From assembly GCF_001902295.1 (NCBI RefSeq), contig NZ_CP018335.1, forward strand, positions 3,658,001 to 3,722,000: 64,000 nt of DNA. The letters are read 5' to 3'. The notes below the pieces were generated by a model. It was not told the DNA's origin, did not search any database, and saw nothing but the letters and a program-made list of their open reading frames with translations. The position numbers and the translations under genes were made by a program. The stretch is from Clostridium kluyveri (GTDB taxonomy: Bacteria; Bacillota; Clostridia; Clostridiales; Clostridiaceae). Positions 17,959 to 26,842 of the stretch are shown here, piece by piece (positions within the stretch are counted from its first letter, which is position 1; each line of letters begins with the position of its first letter).

Positions 17959-19872
17959 TTATACATGGCTTATTTTTTTATCTATTTCTTCTTTAAGCTT
18001 TAATATAAAATTTTCCAAGGACATAGCTCCTATATCCCCTTCTTTTCTACTTCTTACAGATATATTTTTATCTTTCATTTCCTTATCCCCTAAAATAATC
18101 ATGTAAGGAACCTTTTGCATCTGTGCTTCTCTTATTTTATATCCTATTTTTTCATTTCTAATATCACATTCTACTCGTATATTATTTTCTTTCAACGTGT
18201 TAGCTACTTCTTCCACATAATCTGCCTGAGCATCGGTAATATTCATAACCTGAACCTGCACAGGAGCAATCCATGCAGGGAATGCTCCTGCATAATGTTC
18301 TATGAGAATACCTATAAATCTCTCTATAGATCCAAATACTACCCTGTGTATCATAACAGGCCTGTGTTTTTCCCCATCTGCCCCTATATAATTTAGATCA
18401 AATTTTTCAGGCATCTGAAAATCCAGCTGCACAGTTCCACACTGCCATGTTCTTCCTATGCAATCCTTTAAGTGAAAATCTATTTTAGGACCATAAAAGG
18501 CTCCATCTCCCTCATTAATCTTATAGTCAAGTCCTACAATTCTCAGTGCATTTTTCAATCCCTCTGTTGCAGCTTCCCAATCTTCATCACTGCCCATGGA
18601 ATCCTCAGGCCTTGTGGAAAGTTCAACAAAATACTCAAAACCAAATATTTTATAAAAATTATCTATGAGATCTATTACCTTTATTATTTCATCCGCAATA
18701 TCATCCTTAGTAACAAATATATGAGCATCATCCTGAGTAAAACATCGTACTCTCATAAGACCATGTAGTGCACCGGATTTTTCATGTCTGTGAACTACAC
18801 CCATTTCAGCATATCTTTTAGGAAGATCCCTATAAGATCTTATATCATTTTTGTACACAAGTATTGACCCTGGACAATTCATAGGTTTTATAGCATAATT
18901 TCCATCATCTATTTTGGTAAAATACATATTTTCTTTATAATGATCCCAATGTCCTGATCTATGCCATAATTCCTCATTTAATATGATAGGAGTCATTATT
19001 TCACTATAATCTGCCTTGTAATGCATTTCTCTCCAAAAATTTTGCAGGGTATTTCTAATTACCATTCCCTTTGGATGAAAAAACGGAAATCCTGGTCCTT
19101 CTTCATGTATACTGAATAAATCCAATTCTTTGCCTAACTTTCTGTGATCCCTTTTCTTCGCCTCTTCCATTAATCTAAGATAATCCTGAAGATCACTTTT
19201 CTTTTCAAATACAGTACCATATATTCTTTGAAGCATTTTATTATTTTCATTTCCCCTCCAGTAAGCCCCCGCTATAGAAAGGAGCTTTACAGCTTTAGCT
19301 CTTCCTGTAGAAGGTACATGAGGACCTGCACAGAGATCTACAAAATCACCCTGTTTATAGAAAGATATTATTGAATCCTCTGGTAAATCTTTTATTAATT
19401 CCACTTTATAGGGTTCATTTTTCTCTTCCATAAACTTTATAGCTTCTTCTCTTGGAAGTTCAAATCTTTCCAATTTTATATTTTCCTTAATTATTTCATT
19501 CATTTTACCTTCGATTTTTTCAAGCAATTCAGGAGTAAAGGAAAATTCAGCATCCACATCGTAATAAAATCCTGAATCTATAGCCGGTCCTATAGCGAGC
19601 TTAACTTCTGGATATAATCTTTTTATGGCCTGGGCAAGTATATGAGAAGCTGTATGTCTCAATATCTTCTTTCCTTCCTCATCTTCAAAGGTTAAAACTT
19701 CAAGTTTACAATCTTCATTAACTTCATAATTGAGTTCTACAACTTTGCCATTTACTGCAGCTCCCAATGCCTTTTTGGATAAAGAAATACTTAGTTTTGC
19801 TGCAATATCAATTACTTTTAATCCTCTTTCCACTTCTATTTCTTTACCATTTTTTAAACTTATTTTTATCAC
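17959..19872 (-). CDS. thrS: Threonine-tRNA ligase
   Basis: 637 residues, full length. Domains: N-terminal TGS (1-62), second additional editing domain with HTASHILAQAIKRLYP and the later metal-binding CAGPHVP, class II catalytic core (GPGFPFFHPKGM, MNCPGSILVYK, RYAEMGVVHRHEKSGALHGLMRVR, HRVVFGSIERFIGILIEHYAGAFP) and C-terminal anticodon-binding domain. It charges tRNA-Thr in the cytoplasm and edits Ser-tRNA-Thr. It is preceded by a Thr-specific T-box and its own promoter. In most Firmicutes infC-rpmI-rplT follows; here infC is not present. Confidence 0.98.
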   Translation of the reverse strand: MIKISLKNGKEIEVERGLKVIDIAAKLSISLSKKALGAAVNGKVVELNYEVNEDCKLEVLTFEDEEGKKILRHTASHILAQAIKRLYPEVKLAIGPAIDSGFYYDVDAEFSFTPELLEKIEGKMNEIIKENIKLERFELPREEAIKFMEEKNEPYKVELIKDLPEDSIISFYKQGDFVDLCAGPHVPSTGRAKAVKLLSIAGAYWRGNENNKMLQRIYGTVFEKKSDLQDYLRLMEEAKKRDHRKLGKELDLFSIHEEGPGFPFFHPKGMVIRNTLQNFWREMHYKADYSEIMTPIILNEELWHRSGHWDHYKENMYFTKIDDGNYAIKPMNCPGSILVYKNDIRSYRDLPKRYAEMGVVHRHEKSGALHGLMRVRCFTQDDAHIFVTKDDIADEIIKVIDLIDNFYKIFGFEYFVELSTRPEDSMGSDEDWEAATEGLKNALRIVGLDYKINEGDGAFYGPKIDFHLKDCIGRTWQCGTVQLDFQMPEKFDLNYIGADGEKHRPVMIHRVVFGSIERFIGILIEHYAGAFPAWIAPVQVQVMNITDAQADYVEEVANTLKENNIRVECDIRNEKIGYKIREAQMQKVPYMIILGDKEMKDKNISVRSRKEGDIGAMSLENFILKLKEEIDKKISHV

Positions 19873-19947
19873 ACCTATTCCTCCTTCAAACAGCCCTTCA
19901 TATTTTAACTTTCAAATAAATTATTATATCAATAAAATTGAGCAAAT

Positions 19948-20210
19948 AAAAAACCCTTCCCTAAAAATGGGACGAGTTTTGCCGTGGTTCCACCCAAATT
20001 AATAGCATCACACTTTATATAAAGTATATCTTAAATGCTACCATCTCTGTGTCCTTAACGCAGGATAACGGAAATACCTACTAAATTTCAGTATACAACT
20101 CCAAGGCGGTTTTTAATAAATTTTACTTAAAGGATATTTCAGCCTACAATCCTTCTCTCTTAAAGCAAACGTTCTATCTACTTTCCTCTTCATAGTCTTT
20201 ATTTCTATTT
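19948..20210 (-). promoter_or_regulatory. T-box riboswitch controlling thrS (Thr specifier)
   Basis: The minus strand carries the T-box core GGGTGGAACCACGGC, followed by the terminator half ending AGGGAAGGG plus T-run near 19948. The specifier context AAAACCGCCTTGGAG gives ACC (Thr) at 20108-20110. Promoter: TTGACA (20240-20245), 17-base spacer, TATAAT (20217-20222). Together with the leader this accounts for the 397-bp gap between thrS and ytxC. Confidence 0.95.
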
Positions 20211-20269
20211 TCAATCATTATATTATTCTAAAATTATTATGTCAATATAAAAATAGAAGTTTTTATACT

Positions 20270-21169
20270 CTATACCCTGTTTAAATTATTTTTTATAAGC
20301 CTGCAAGTTTTGCAATCATCACAAAATTTAACCCTATGTGTAAAAACATTTTTTATAGTATCTATTAATTCTTTGTTCTTACAATTATGGGCACAATGTA
20401 TTACTATATTTTCAGGTGAATTCGTTATGAGTGCACTTATTAAAATATCATCTAAATCAGTATTGTCATTATATTTTAATTCCGTTAAGTCTTTAAAAAA
20501 ACTATCCGTTATATCTTCTTCCCGCTCATTATTTATAATGTATTTTCCATCATTTGAGACAATTATATTCAAATAGTTCATTTTGCTTTCCTGAATTTCT
20601 ACAAAATATTTTAAAAGTTTTATAAACTCATTATATTCTTTTTCCGCCATGTATTTTTCTACTACCCGATCAATAATTGTCTCTAAATCCTCTAGAAGTT
20701 CTTTCATTCTAAAGGTTATAAATCCCTCTATATTTATTTCCCTATTTTCATTTATACATCTGCATATTTTATCTATTATATCATTTTTTTTATTTATATA
20801 ATAAATAGAATCTTCATCTTTGATTTCCATTTCTCCCCTTAATACTTTTAAACTCTCTTTTTTAATTCCTTCTAATTCTTCATATCTCAAGAAAAAATAT
20901 GCGTCAGATAAAAAAGCTGCCATATCCTTTTTACAAAATTCATCTATTATTATGTTATATATAATATTAGCAGCATGTATATCAAATATATTGTTAAGTT
21001 TATTATTAATTTCTCTGTCACAAAATATTTTAAGGAAGTGAGTATTACACTCGATACTTTCATATATTCCAATAAGTATATCTTTGTGTTTAAAATATTC
21101 TTTTATCTCTCTTATTCCCTGCATTATATGATCTCTTTCTTTGTTATATACTATGGTTAACAACAGCAT
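20270..21169 (-). CDS. ytxC: Putative sporulation protein YtxC
   Basis: 299 residues matching the YtxC family in length, composition and its position next to thrS (as in Bacillus). Features visible: an N-terminal alpha/beta stretch, a largely helical middle with EGFITFRMKELLEDLETIIDRVVEKYMAEKEYNEFIKLL spanning about residues 160-200, and a C-terminal cluster HRVKFCDDCKTCRLI. No membrane segment. The family is annotated as sporulation-related, but its molecular job is not known. Transcribed divergently from the tRNA operon that begins about 200 bp upstream. Confidence 0.8.
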   Translation of the reverse strand: MLLLTIVYNKERDHIMQGIREIKEYFKHKDILIGIYESIECNTHFLKIFCDREINNKLNNIFDIHAANIIYNIIIDEFCKKDMAAFLSDAYFFLRYEELEGIKKESLKVLRGEMEIKDEDSIYYINKKNDIIDKICRCINENREINIEGFITFRMKELLEDLETIIDRVVEKYMAEKEYNEFIKLLKYFVEIQESKMNYLNIIVSNDGKYIINNEREEDITDSFFKDLTELKYNDNTDLDDILISALITNSPENIVIHCAHNCKNKELIDTIKNVFTHRVKFCDDCKTCRLIKNNLNRV

Positions 21170-21370
21170 TTATTCACACTCCCTTCCAAAGTAGTATATG
21201 TCTAAACAAAATCTCTATTCAATTTTCTGCTGTCAAATATCGACAGTAATAATTTTTAAGATTAAACCATATTATATTAAGAGATTACCTGACTTTCATA
21301 GATGAAATTCATCCAATTTTTTAATATAACTTCTGATTTTAGTAATATATTAAAAAATTATAATAAAGTA

Positions 21371-21399
21371 TTGACAATATGTAGATGTGAATATATAAT
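21371..21399 (+). promoter_or_regulatory. Promoter of the five-tRNA operon
   Basis: Consensus housekeeping promoter: TTGACA (21371-21376), 17-base spacer, TATAAT (21394-21399), 28 bases upstream of the first tRNA. Confidence 0.9.
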
Positions 21400-21427
21400 A
21401 TTATTTGTCACGTAACAAAAGTTTCAC

Positions 21428-21503
21428 GGGCGCATAGCTCAGCTGGGAGAGCATCTGCCTTACAAGCAGAGGGTCACAGGTTCGAGCCCTGTTGTGCCCA
21501 CCA
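21428..21503 (+). tRNA. tRNA-Val (anticodon TAC)
   Basis: 76 bases with encoded CCA. Acceptor arms GGGCGCA and TGTGCCC pair; anticodon loop CTTACAA sits on a TCTGC/GCAGA stem; T-loop GGTTCGAGCC is intact. First of five tandem tRNAs. Confidence 0.97.
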
Positions 21504-21507
21504 TTAT

Positions 21508-21584
21508 GGCCCAGTGGCTCAGCTGGTTAGAGTGCCGGCCTGTCACGCCGGAGGTCGAGGGTTCAAGTCCCTTCTGGGTCGCCA
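21508..21584 (+). tRNA. tRNA-Asp (anticodon GTC)
   Basis: 77 bases with encoded CCA and discriminator G. Acceptor GGCCCAG pairs with CTGGGTC; anticodon loop CTGTCAC on a CCGGC/GCCGG stem. Four bases after tRNA-Val. Confidence 0.97.
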
Positions 21585-21587
21585 TTT

Positions 21588-21663
<76 letters not shown>

Positions 21664-21668
21664 GTTTT

Positions 21669-21743
21669 GCGGGAGTGGCTCAGTGGTAGAGCGTCACCTT
21701 GCCAAGGTGAACGTCGCGGGTTCAAATCCCGTCTTCCGCTCCA
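21669..21743 (+). tRNA. tRNA-Gly (anticodon GCC)
   Basis: 75 bases with encoded CCA and discriminator T. Acceptor GCGGGAG pairs with CTTCCGC (one G-U); anticodon loop TTGCCAA on a TCACC/GGTGA stem. Confidence 0.96.
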
Positions 21744-21750
21744 GTAATAT

Positions 21751-21824
<74 letters not shown>

Positions 21825-21834
21825 AATCAATATG

Positions 21835-21872
21835 AGCTGTGGTTTATCAGTAGATAAACCACAGCTTTTGTT
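21835..21872 (+). terminator. Terminator of the tRNA operon
   Basis: Perfect 14-bp stem AGCTGTGGTTTATC / GATAAACCACAGCT with a 4-base loop (21835-21866), followed by a T-rich tail. Confidence 0.92.
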
Positions 21873-21893
21873 TTATCGGAACGCTTAAATTAG

Positions 21894-24134
21894 CTAAATT
21901 AGTTTTTCATCCACATCTTCATCAGATATACACGGTAAAATTATATTGAAAGTTGTCCCAACATTTAATTCACTTTTCACCTCGATCTTTCCTTTATGTT
22001 CACCGATTATCTGAAAACAAGAACTCAGACCTAAACCAGTTCCATTTTCTTTGGTAGTGAAAAACGGAGTTCCAAGCTTAGAAATAATTTCTTTAGGTAT
22101 ACCTGCTCCATTGTCAGTTATTTCCACATATATTTCATTAGTGAACTCATCAATATCAGTTTGAATCTTTAAAACTGGCTGTTCTACATTCTCCATTGCT
22201 TCAATTGCATTTTTACATATATTTAAAATCACCTGCCTAATTCTCACTTGGTCACACATTAAATACCGTTCATCATGATTAAAGTTAAATTCAATATTTA
22301 TTCCTTTTATCAATGATGAGGTCTGAAGCAAATTCTTCACTGAACTCAGTAAATCATATACTGACACTTCCTCAACAGCAATATTGGCTGGTTTTGCTAA
22401 AGTTAAAAAATCGCTCATGATTCTATTAATCTCATCAGTATCCATTTTAATTCTTTTAGCACATTCCTTTATTTTTACATCATCTGAGTAAAGCTCAATT
22501 AACTGACAAGAACCATTTATTGTAGTTAAAAAATTTCTCGTATCATGAACTATACTGGCCCCCATTTGCCCTAACAATGCCAGCTTTTCTTGATTTATTA
22601 ATCTTTCTTGATTATTCTGCAGTTCAGTAACATCCTGCATTACAGATATTATTCCAATCTTCTTATTTTCAACATTATATATAGGCGATACTTGTCCAGT
22701 TATCTTCCTTTTAATACCTTTTATTGAAACCAGTGAGGCCTCATAGTATTCATCATACAAGTTCCCCCCAAAAAATTTATTTGCTATTTCTTCATTATCA
22801 AAATTTATCATTTTATTTATCTTAACAAGAGAACTCCCTATAATATCATCCTTACCTAAGTCTATTAAATTTTGAAATGATACATTGCAAGCAGTTATAA
22901 TACCCTGATTATTCAATATCATTGCTGGATATAGCATAGAATTTAGAATAGTTTCCGTTTGCAAATTTAAATTTTCAATAGCTTGCTCACAGGCAGCTTC
23001 TTTTGATATAAACATAACACCATTTTCTATTTTATGAATATTAACAAGGAGCTTAACTGAATTGCCCTCTAGTGTTTTATATGTTCTAACAACATTATCC
23101 ACACTTATACCTTTTTCTATTAAACTACTTGGAAGCTCATTCTCATCTTCTCTATCAATTTTTTTAATTTTCTTTAAAAGTTCAGTCATTGTTAACCCAA
23201 CTATGTTAGATGATTTACACTGAAGTAACTCTTCAAATCTCTTGTTTGCAAAAGTTATCCTTAGCTCCTTATCATAAGTATGGATTGCCAGTGGAATGGC
23301 ATTTAGTATATCTCTTAATCGTTTATTCACTTCATCCAACTTTAAATAGGGATAATCCATCTCCGTTTTTACTATGCCTTTAAATAGACATATATAATAT
23401 GTTACCTTTAAAACATGTCCATAAGCCATCACAAAGTCTGTGAACGTTTTATACGTGGTAAAGCAAATTTCAGCAGGTATAAATATCAGAATTGTAATAG
23501 CAATGTATTTGTATGTAAACGTATCCTTATTACTTATTTTCCCTTTTAAATTCCATGCTGCAGCAATTAATATAAATATTATACAGTATTCAAATAATAT
23601 TTTAATATTAGTTATCCCATTTGAAGTATATAATATTGGAAAAAGATTTTTATGAAAAACCATGAGATATGATATACCAATGGAATAAATAAGTGAACCA
23701 GATACTCCTATCCATTTGTTTATTTTTATTTTAGATAAATTAGTGGTAATAATTAAAAGTAAAATTGCTTCAGTGATTCTGCTAACAATCCAAAATCTCA
23801 CTGATAAATCAAAGTAATTCTTTGGCGAAAATCCTAAAGTGGTAAAATAAAAAGTATGCAAAACATCAAAAATTGCTATTGCTAGGAAACCCAATGCTAT
23901 AATTTGGTTTTTAACAGAATTGCTATAGTATCTACACCATACTACCAGAAATAAATTAGCCGCTATGATTATACAAACTAGCTCCATAGATGAATGAAAA
24001 ATCCCATTATATTCTTGCCACATTGGAAACACAAGATGTGTAACCACATTAGAAAAAAGCAAAATAATAATTGATTGGATTAAAACGACAGAAAACGGTT
24101 TCTCTTTTAGTTTTTCTAACATTATTCTAATCAT
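21894..24134 (-). CDS. Orphan sensor histidine kinase (MASE3-PAS-PAS-HisKA-HATPase)
   Basis: 746 residues. The first 255 or so hold seven to eight hydrophobic helices with the MASE3 pattern (FLAIAIFDVLHTFYFTTLGF). Two PAS domains follow, about 270-380 and 390-500. The phosphoacceptor region LALLGQMGASIVHDTRNFL supplies the His, and the ATPase boxes are N (NICKNAIEAM), G1 (ITDNGAGIP) and G2 (GTGLGLSS). Membrane-bound. No response regulator gene is adjacent. In clostridia, orphan kinases often phosphorylate Spo0A directly, so a sporulation role is possible but is inference. The gene lies between the tRNA operon and a decayed tRNA-Cys 3' fragment. Confidence 0.92.
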   Translation of the reverse strand: MIRIMLEKLKEKPFSVVLIQSIIILLFSNVVTHLVFPMWQEYNGIFHSSMELVCIIIAANLFLVVWCRYYSNSVKNQIIALGFLAIAIFDVLHTFYFTTLGFSPKNYFDLSVRFWIVSRITEAILLLIITTNLSKIKINKWIGVSGSLIYSIGISYLMVFHKNLFPILYTSNGITNIKILFEYCIIFILIAAAWNLKGKISNKDTFTYKYIAITILIFIPAEICFTTYKTFTDFVMAYGHVLKVTYYICLFKGIVKTEMDYPYLKLDEVNKRLRDILNAIPLAIHTYDKELRITFANKRFEELLQCKSSNIVGLTMTELLKKIKKIDREDENELPSSLIEKGISVDNVVRTYKTLEGNSVKLLVNIHKIENGVMFISKEAACEQAIENLNLQTETILNSMLYPAMILNNQGIITACNVSFQNLIDLGKDDIIGSSLVKINKMINFDNEEIANKFFGGNLYDEYYEASLVSIKGIKRKITGQVSPIYNVENKKIGIISVMQDVTELQNNQERLINQEKLALLGQMGASIVHDTRNFLTTINGSCQLIELYSDDVKIKECAKRIKMDTDEINRIMSDFLTLAKPANIAVEEVSVYDLLSSVKNLLQTSSLIKGINIEFNFNHDERYLMCDQVRIRQVILNICKNAIEAMENVEQPVLKIQTDIDEFTNEIYVEITDNGAGIPKEIISKLGTPFFTTKENGTGLGLSSCFQIIGEHKGKIEVKSELNVGTTFNIILPCISDEDVDEKLI

Positions 24135-24348
24135 CGTTATTTATCTCCCATCCCATAATATTGTCTTACATAATTATACCACCACATGAACATTGTGGGA
24201 ATATGCATATAATTTAGGATAACAACTTGGAATATGTTACTTGTTTACTCCTATTTTTAACTATGTTATAATTTTAACATGGTACTATACTACAAGATGG
24301 CTAAAAATAAATATTATCAACCTTTTTAGCAAGATATACAACTTATAG

Positions 24349-24385
24349 AACCTTTATCTCCAGTTCAAATCTGGATGAGATCTCC
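24349..24385 (+). repeat. Decayed duplicate of the tRNA-Cys 3' half (att-like remnant)
   Basis: The 37 bases match 21787-21823 of tRNA-Cys at 31 of 37 positions, covering the end of the anticodon arm, the variable region, the T-arm and the acceptor 3' strand. The T-arm (CCAGTTCAAATCTGG) can still fold, but the acceptor strand has changed and no 5' half is visible upstream, so it is not a working tRNA. Such 3' tRNA fragments commonly mark the far end of an element integrated at a tRNA gene. The rest of the 478-bp gap from 24135 to 24612 holds only the terminator at 24389 and A/T-rich DNA. Confidence 0.75.
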
Positions 24386-24388
24386 TTT

Positions 24389-24435
24389 AATAAGCAAGAT
24401 TCTAAAATGATTTTTAGGATCTTGCTTATTATTTT
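24389..24435 (+). terminator. Terminator after the tRNA-Cys remnant
   Basis: 12-bp perfect outer stem AATAAGCAAGAT (24389-24400) / ATCTTGCTTATT (24419-24430), with further A-T pairing inside, then ATTTTG. It stands four bases after the remnant, as a tRNA operon terminator would. Confidence 0.8.
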
Positions 24436-24612
24436 GCTGCCATATAAATTAAGAATTATTTCACTTTTCAAAACAAATATTTGAGAATAAATAATTCGTA
24501 AAATACGCCATAAATTATAAATTACCAGTTTATTTTATAGGACTTAAAATATATAATATAAACTAGTAATAAGTAGCAAATTAATTTAATTATATAGATT
24601 GGACGTGAGAAA

Positions 24613-25773
24613 TTGAATACCCTTTTAAAGAATTCCATATCAGAAAATGTTAAAAATATAGAAATATCCGGCATCAGAAAATTTTATAATAAGGTTGCCC
24701 TTTATCCAGGTGCTATATCTTTAACTCTGGGTCAACCTGATTTTAATGTACCTGAAAAAATTAAGATTGCCATGATAAAAGCTATCGAACAAAATAAAAC
24801 TACCTATACACAAAATGCAGGAATATTGGAGCTTAGAAGAGAAATATCCAGTTATCTTGAAAATTTAGACATATTTTATAATCCAGAAGAAATCTGCATC
24901 ACTGTGGGCGGCAGTGAAGCACTTATGGACACTTTTACTGCTCTTATAAATCCCGGGGACAAAGTATTGATACCCACACCTGCCTACCCTGCTTATGAAA
25001 GCTGTGTAAGCATTTTAAGAGGTACTGTAATAAATTATAACTTAAAAGAAGATTTTTCTATAGATTTCGATGAACTAAAAAAAATATTGGAAAATGAAAA
25101 ACCTAAAATAATAGTTTTATCTTATCCTTCTAATCCTACTGGTGCTGTACTGTCTGAAAAAGATAATAAAAAACTTTTTAATTTATTATGTAAACATGAT
25201 GCCATTGTTGTAAGTGATGAAATGTATGCTTGCCTGTGTTTTAAAGAAAATTATTATTCCATTGCTCAATATGAAAAGATACGAAATAAAGTTATACTAA
25301 TAGGCGGATTTTCTAAAATGTTTTCCATGACGGGACTTAGAGTAGGATATATATGTGCTCACCCATCAATTATGGATGAGATAATGAAAGTACATCAATA
25401 TAATGTATCCTGTGCCCCTTCTGTGGCCCAATGGGGTGCCTATGAGGGACTTGTAAACTGTATGGAGGATGTAATCTATATGAAAAATGAATTCATAAAA
25501 AGAAGGGATTATATTTATACCAAATTAAAATCCCTAGGTTTTGATACAAATTTACCTGAAGGAGCTTTCTACATATTCCCCTCTATAAAGACCTTTTCTA
25601 TAAGTAGTGAAGACTTTTGCGAAAAACTTTTAAAAGAGGCTGGTGTTGCTATTGTTCCTGGCTCTGCTTTCGGCTCAGGCGGAGAGGGGCACGTTAGAAT
25701 ATCCTATGCATACAGCATGGATAAACTTAAGCTGTGTATGGAAAAGTTAGAAAGCTGGATGGATTCTTTTTAG
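24613..25773 (+). CDS. PLP-dependent class I/II aminotransferase, probably for (acetyl-)diaminopimelate
   Basis: 386 residues with the fold type I aminotransferase layout: LTLGQPDF near the N-terminus, TVGGSEALMDTF, PAYPAYESC, SYPSNPTGAV, VSDEMYACL and the PLP-lysine motif GGFSKMFSMTGLRVGY, ending with GAFYIFP and the Arg in HVRISYA. It resembles PatA of Bacillus, the N-acetyl-LL-diaminopimelate aminotransferase. The window also holds dapH (the N-acetyltransferase of that route), dapB, dapA and asd, which supports this reading; general aspartate aminotransferase activity cannot be excluded. The start is TTG with only a weak site (GGACGTGAG). Confidence 0.8.
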   Translation: MNTLLKNSISENVKNIEISGIRKFYNKVALYPGAISLTLGQPDFNVPEKIKIAMIKAIEQNKTTYTQNAGILELRREISSYLENLDIFYNPEEICITVGGSEALMDTFTALINPGDKVLIPTPAYPAYESCVSILRGTVINYNLKEDFSIDFDELKKILENEKPKIIVLSYPSNPTGAVLSEKDNKKLFNLLCKHDAIVVSDEMYACLCFKENYYSIAQYEKIRNKVILIGGFSKMFSMTGLRVGYICAHPSIMDEIMKVHQYNVSCAPSVAQWGAYEGLVNCMEDVIYMKNEFIKRRDYIYTKLKSLGFDTNLPEGAFYIFPSIKTFSISSEDFCEKLLKEAGVAIVPGSAFGSGGEGHVRISYAYSMDKLKLCMEKLESWMDSF

Positions 25774-25931
25774 TAATTAAGAGTTAAGAGTTACGGAAAA
25801 TTTTTCTCCACTTTGCTGCGAAAAATCTTAAATTTAAAGCTTATTAGAACAGAGTTCTAATAACAATATTTTAGATTTTCTGCAGCTTCAGCGGAAGAAA
25901 ATCATCCACAACTCTTAACTCTTAACCATTA
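25774..25931. repeat. Long imperfect palindrome, MITE-like hairpin element
   Basis: The element starts immediately after the aminotransferase stop codon. Its outer arms are a perfect 16-bp inverted repeat, TTAAGAGTTAAGAGTT (25777-25792) and its complement (25910-25925), each itself a tandem of TTAAGAG. The inner halves pair imperfectly over most of their length, and the apex is a perfect TTATTAGAAC / GTTCTAATAA hairpin. The whole 158 bp can fold into one long stem. There is no reading frame. Size and structure fit a non-autonomous mobile hairpin or a REP-like element, and it may also terminate both convergent transcripts. Confidence 0.75.
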
Positions 25932-25944
25932 ACTTTAAATCTTA

Positions 25945-26697
25945 TTATTTACCACCAATTACATCATCCATTGAATAGAAACCCTTTTCTCTATTAAACA
26001 TAAACTCACATGCTTTTAGGGCCCCTACTGCAAACACTTCCCTGGAAATAGCAGTATGCTTAATTTCTATGGTTTCTCCCTGTCCTGCAAATATAACATC
26101 ATGTTCTCCTACTATGCTTCCTCCTCTTATAGCATGTATACCTATCTCATTGTGGGTTCTCTTCTTAATACCTTCTCTTCCATTTACAAAATCTAATTTT
26201 TCCTCAATAGAATCTTTTATGGTATTTCCAAGAAGCAGTGCAGTTCCACTTGGAGAATCCACTTTTTGATTATGGTGTTTTTCTATTATCTCTATATCAA
26301 AGTTTTTATATAAAACTGCACTCATGTTTTTTAATATTTTATTTACCATATTTATGCCTATGGACATATTAGCTGACCTAAACATAGGAATGTATTTGGA
26401 AGCTTCATTAATTTTTTCAACCTGTTCTTCACTATATCCTGTAGTACACAGTATAACTCCTATATTCTTTTCTTTAGCATATTTTAAAATGGAATCTAAA
26501 GCTTCAGCCCTTGAAAAGTCCAATATCACATCTCCTTCTATATTACACTTAGTTATATCTGAAAATACAGGAAATTTAGATTCCACGCAGTTTTTATCCA
26601 CTCCAGCTGCTATCGCCAAACTGGAATAACCTTCAGCTAAATTAGTTACTACTTTTCCCATTTTGCCATTGCATCCACTTAATATAATTCTAATCAT
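25945..26697 (-). CDS. dapB: 4-hydroxy-tetrahydrodipicolinate reductase
   Basis: 250 residues, the standard length. The N-terminal Rossmann motif is GCNGKMGKVV; the catalytic and substrate region EKHHNQKVDSPSGTALLLG contains the conserved His-His and Lys; ALRGG-like HAIRGGSIVGEHDVIFAG follows. It reduces the DapA product with NAD(P)H in lysine and diaminopimelate synthesis in the cytoplasm. The start has AGGGGAG upstream. It follows dapA by 145 bp on the same strand, and asd is first in the group. Confidence 0.97.
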   Translation of the reverse strand: MIRIILSGCNGKMGKVVTNLAEGYSSLAIAAGVDKNCVESKFPVFSDITKCNIEGDVILDFSRAEALDSILKYAKEKNIGVILCTTGYSEEQVEKINEASKYIPMFRSANMSIGINMVNKILKNMSAVLYKNFDIEIIEKHHNQKVDSPSGTALLLGNTIKDSIEEKLDFVNGREGIKKRTHNEIGIHAIRGGSIVGEHDVIFAGQGETIEIKHTAISREVFAVGALKACEFMFNREKGFYSMDDVIGGK

Positions 26698-26757
26698 TTA
26701 TAAACTCCCCTTAAAAATTATTTGATACACCTTAAATTTAATAATTTTCATAACTTC

Positions 26758-26785
26758 AACGTGAAAGAAATCAATCTTTCACGTT
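26758..26785 (-). other. Intercistronic hairpin between dapA and dapB
   Basis: Perfect 10-bp inverted repeat AACGTGAAAG (26758-26767) / CTTTCACGTT (26776-26785) with an 8-base loop. No T-run follows on the minus strand, so it is more likely an attenuating or mRNA-stabilising structure than a full terminator. Confidence 0.45.
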
Positions 26786-26842
26786 AAAATTTAAAAAATA
26801 ATCTTCCGTTTTTATAATAATCTAAATAAATAAAATTTTATT

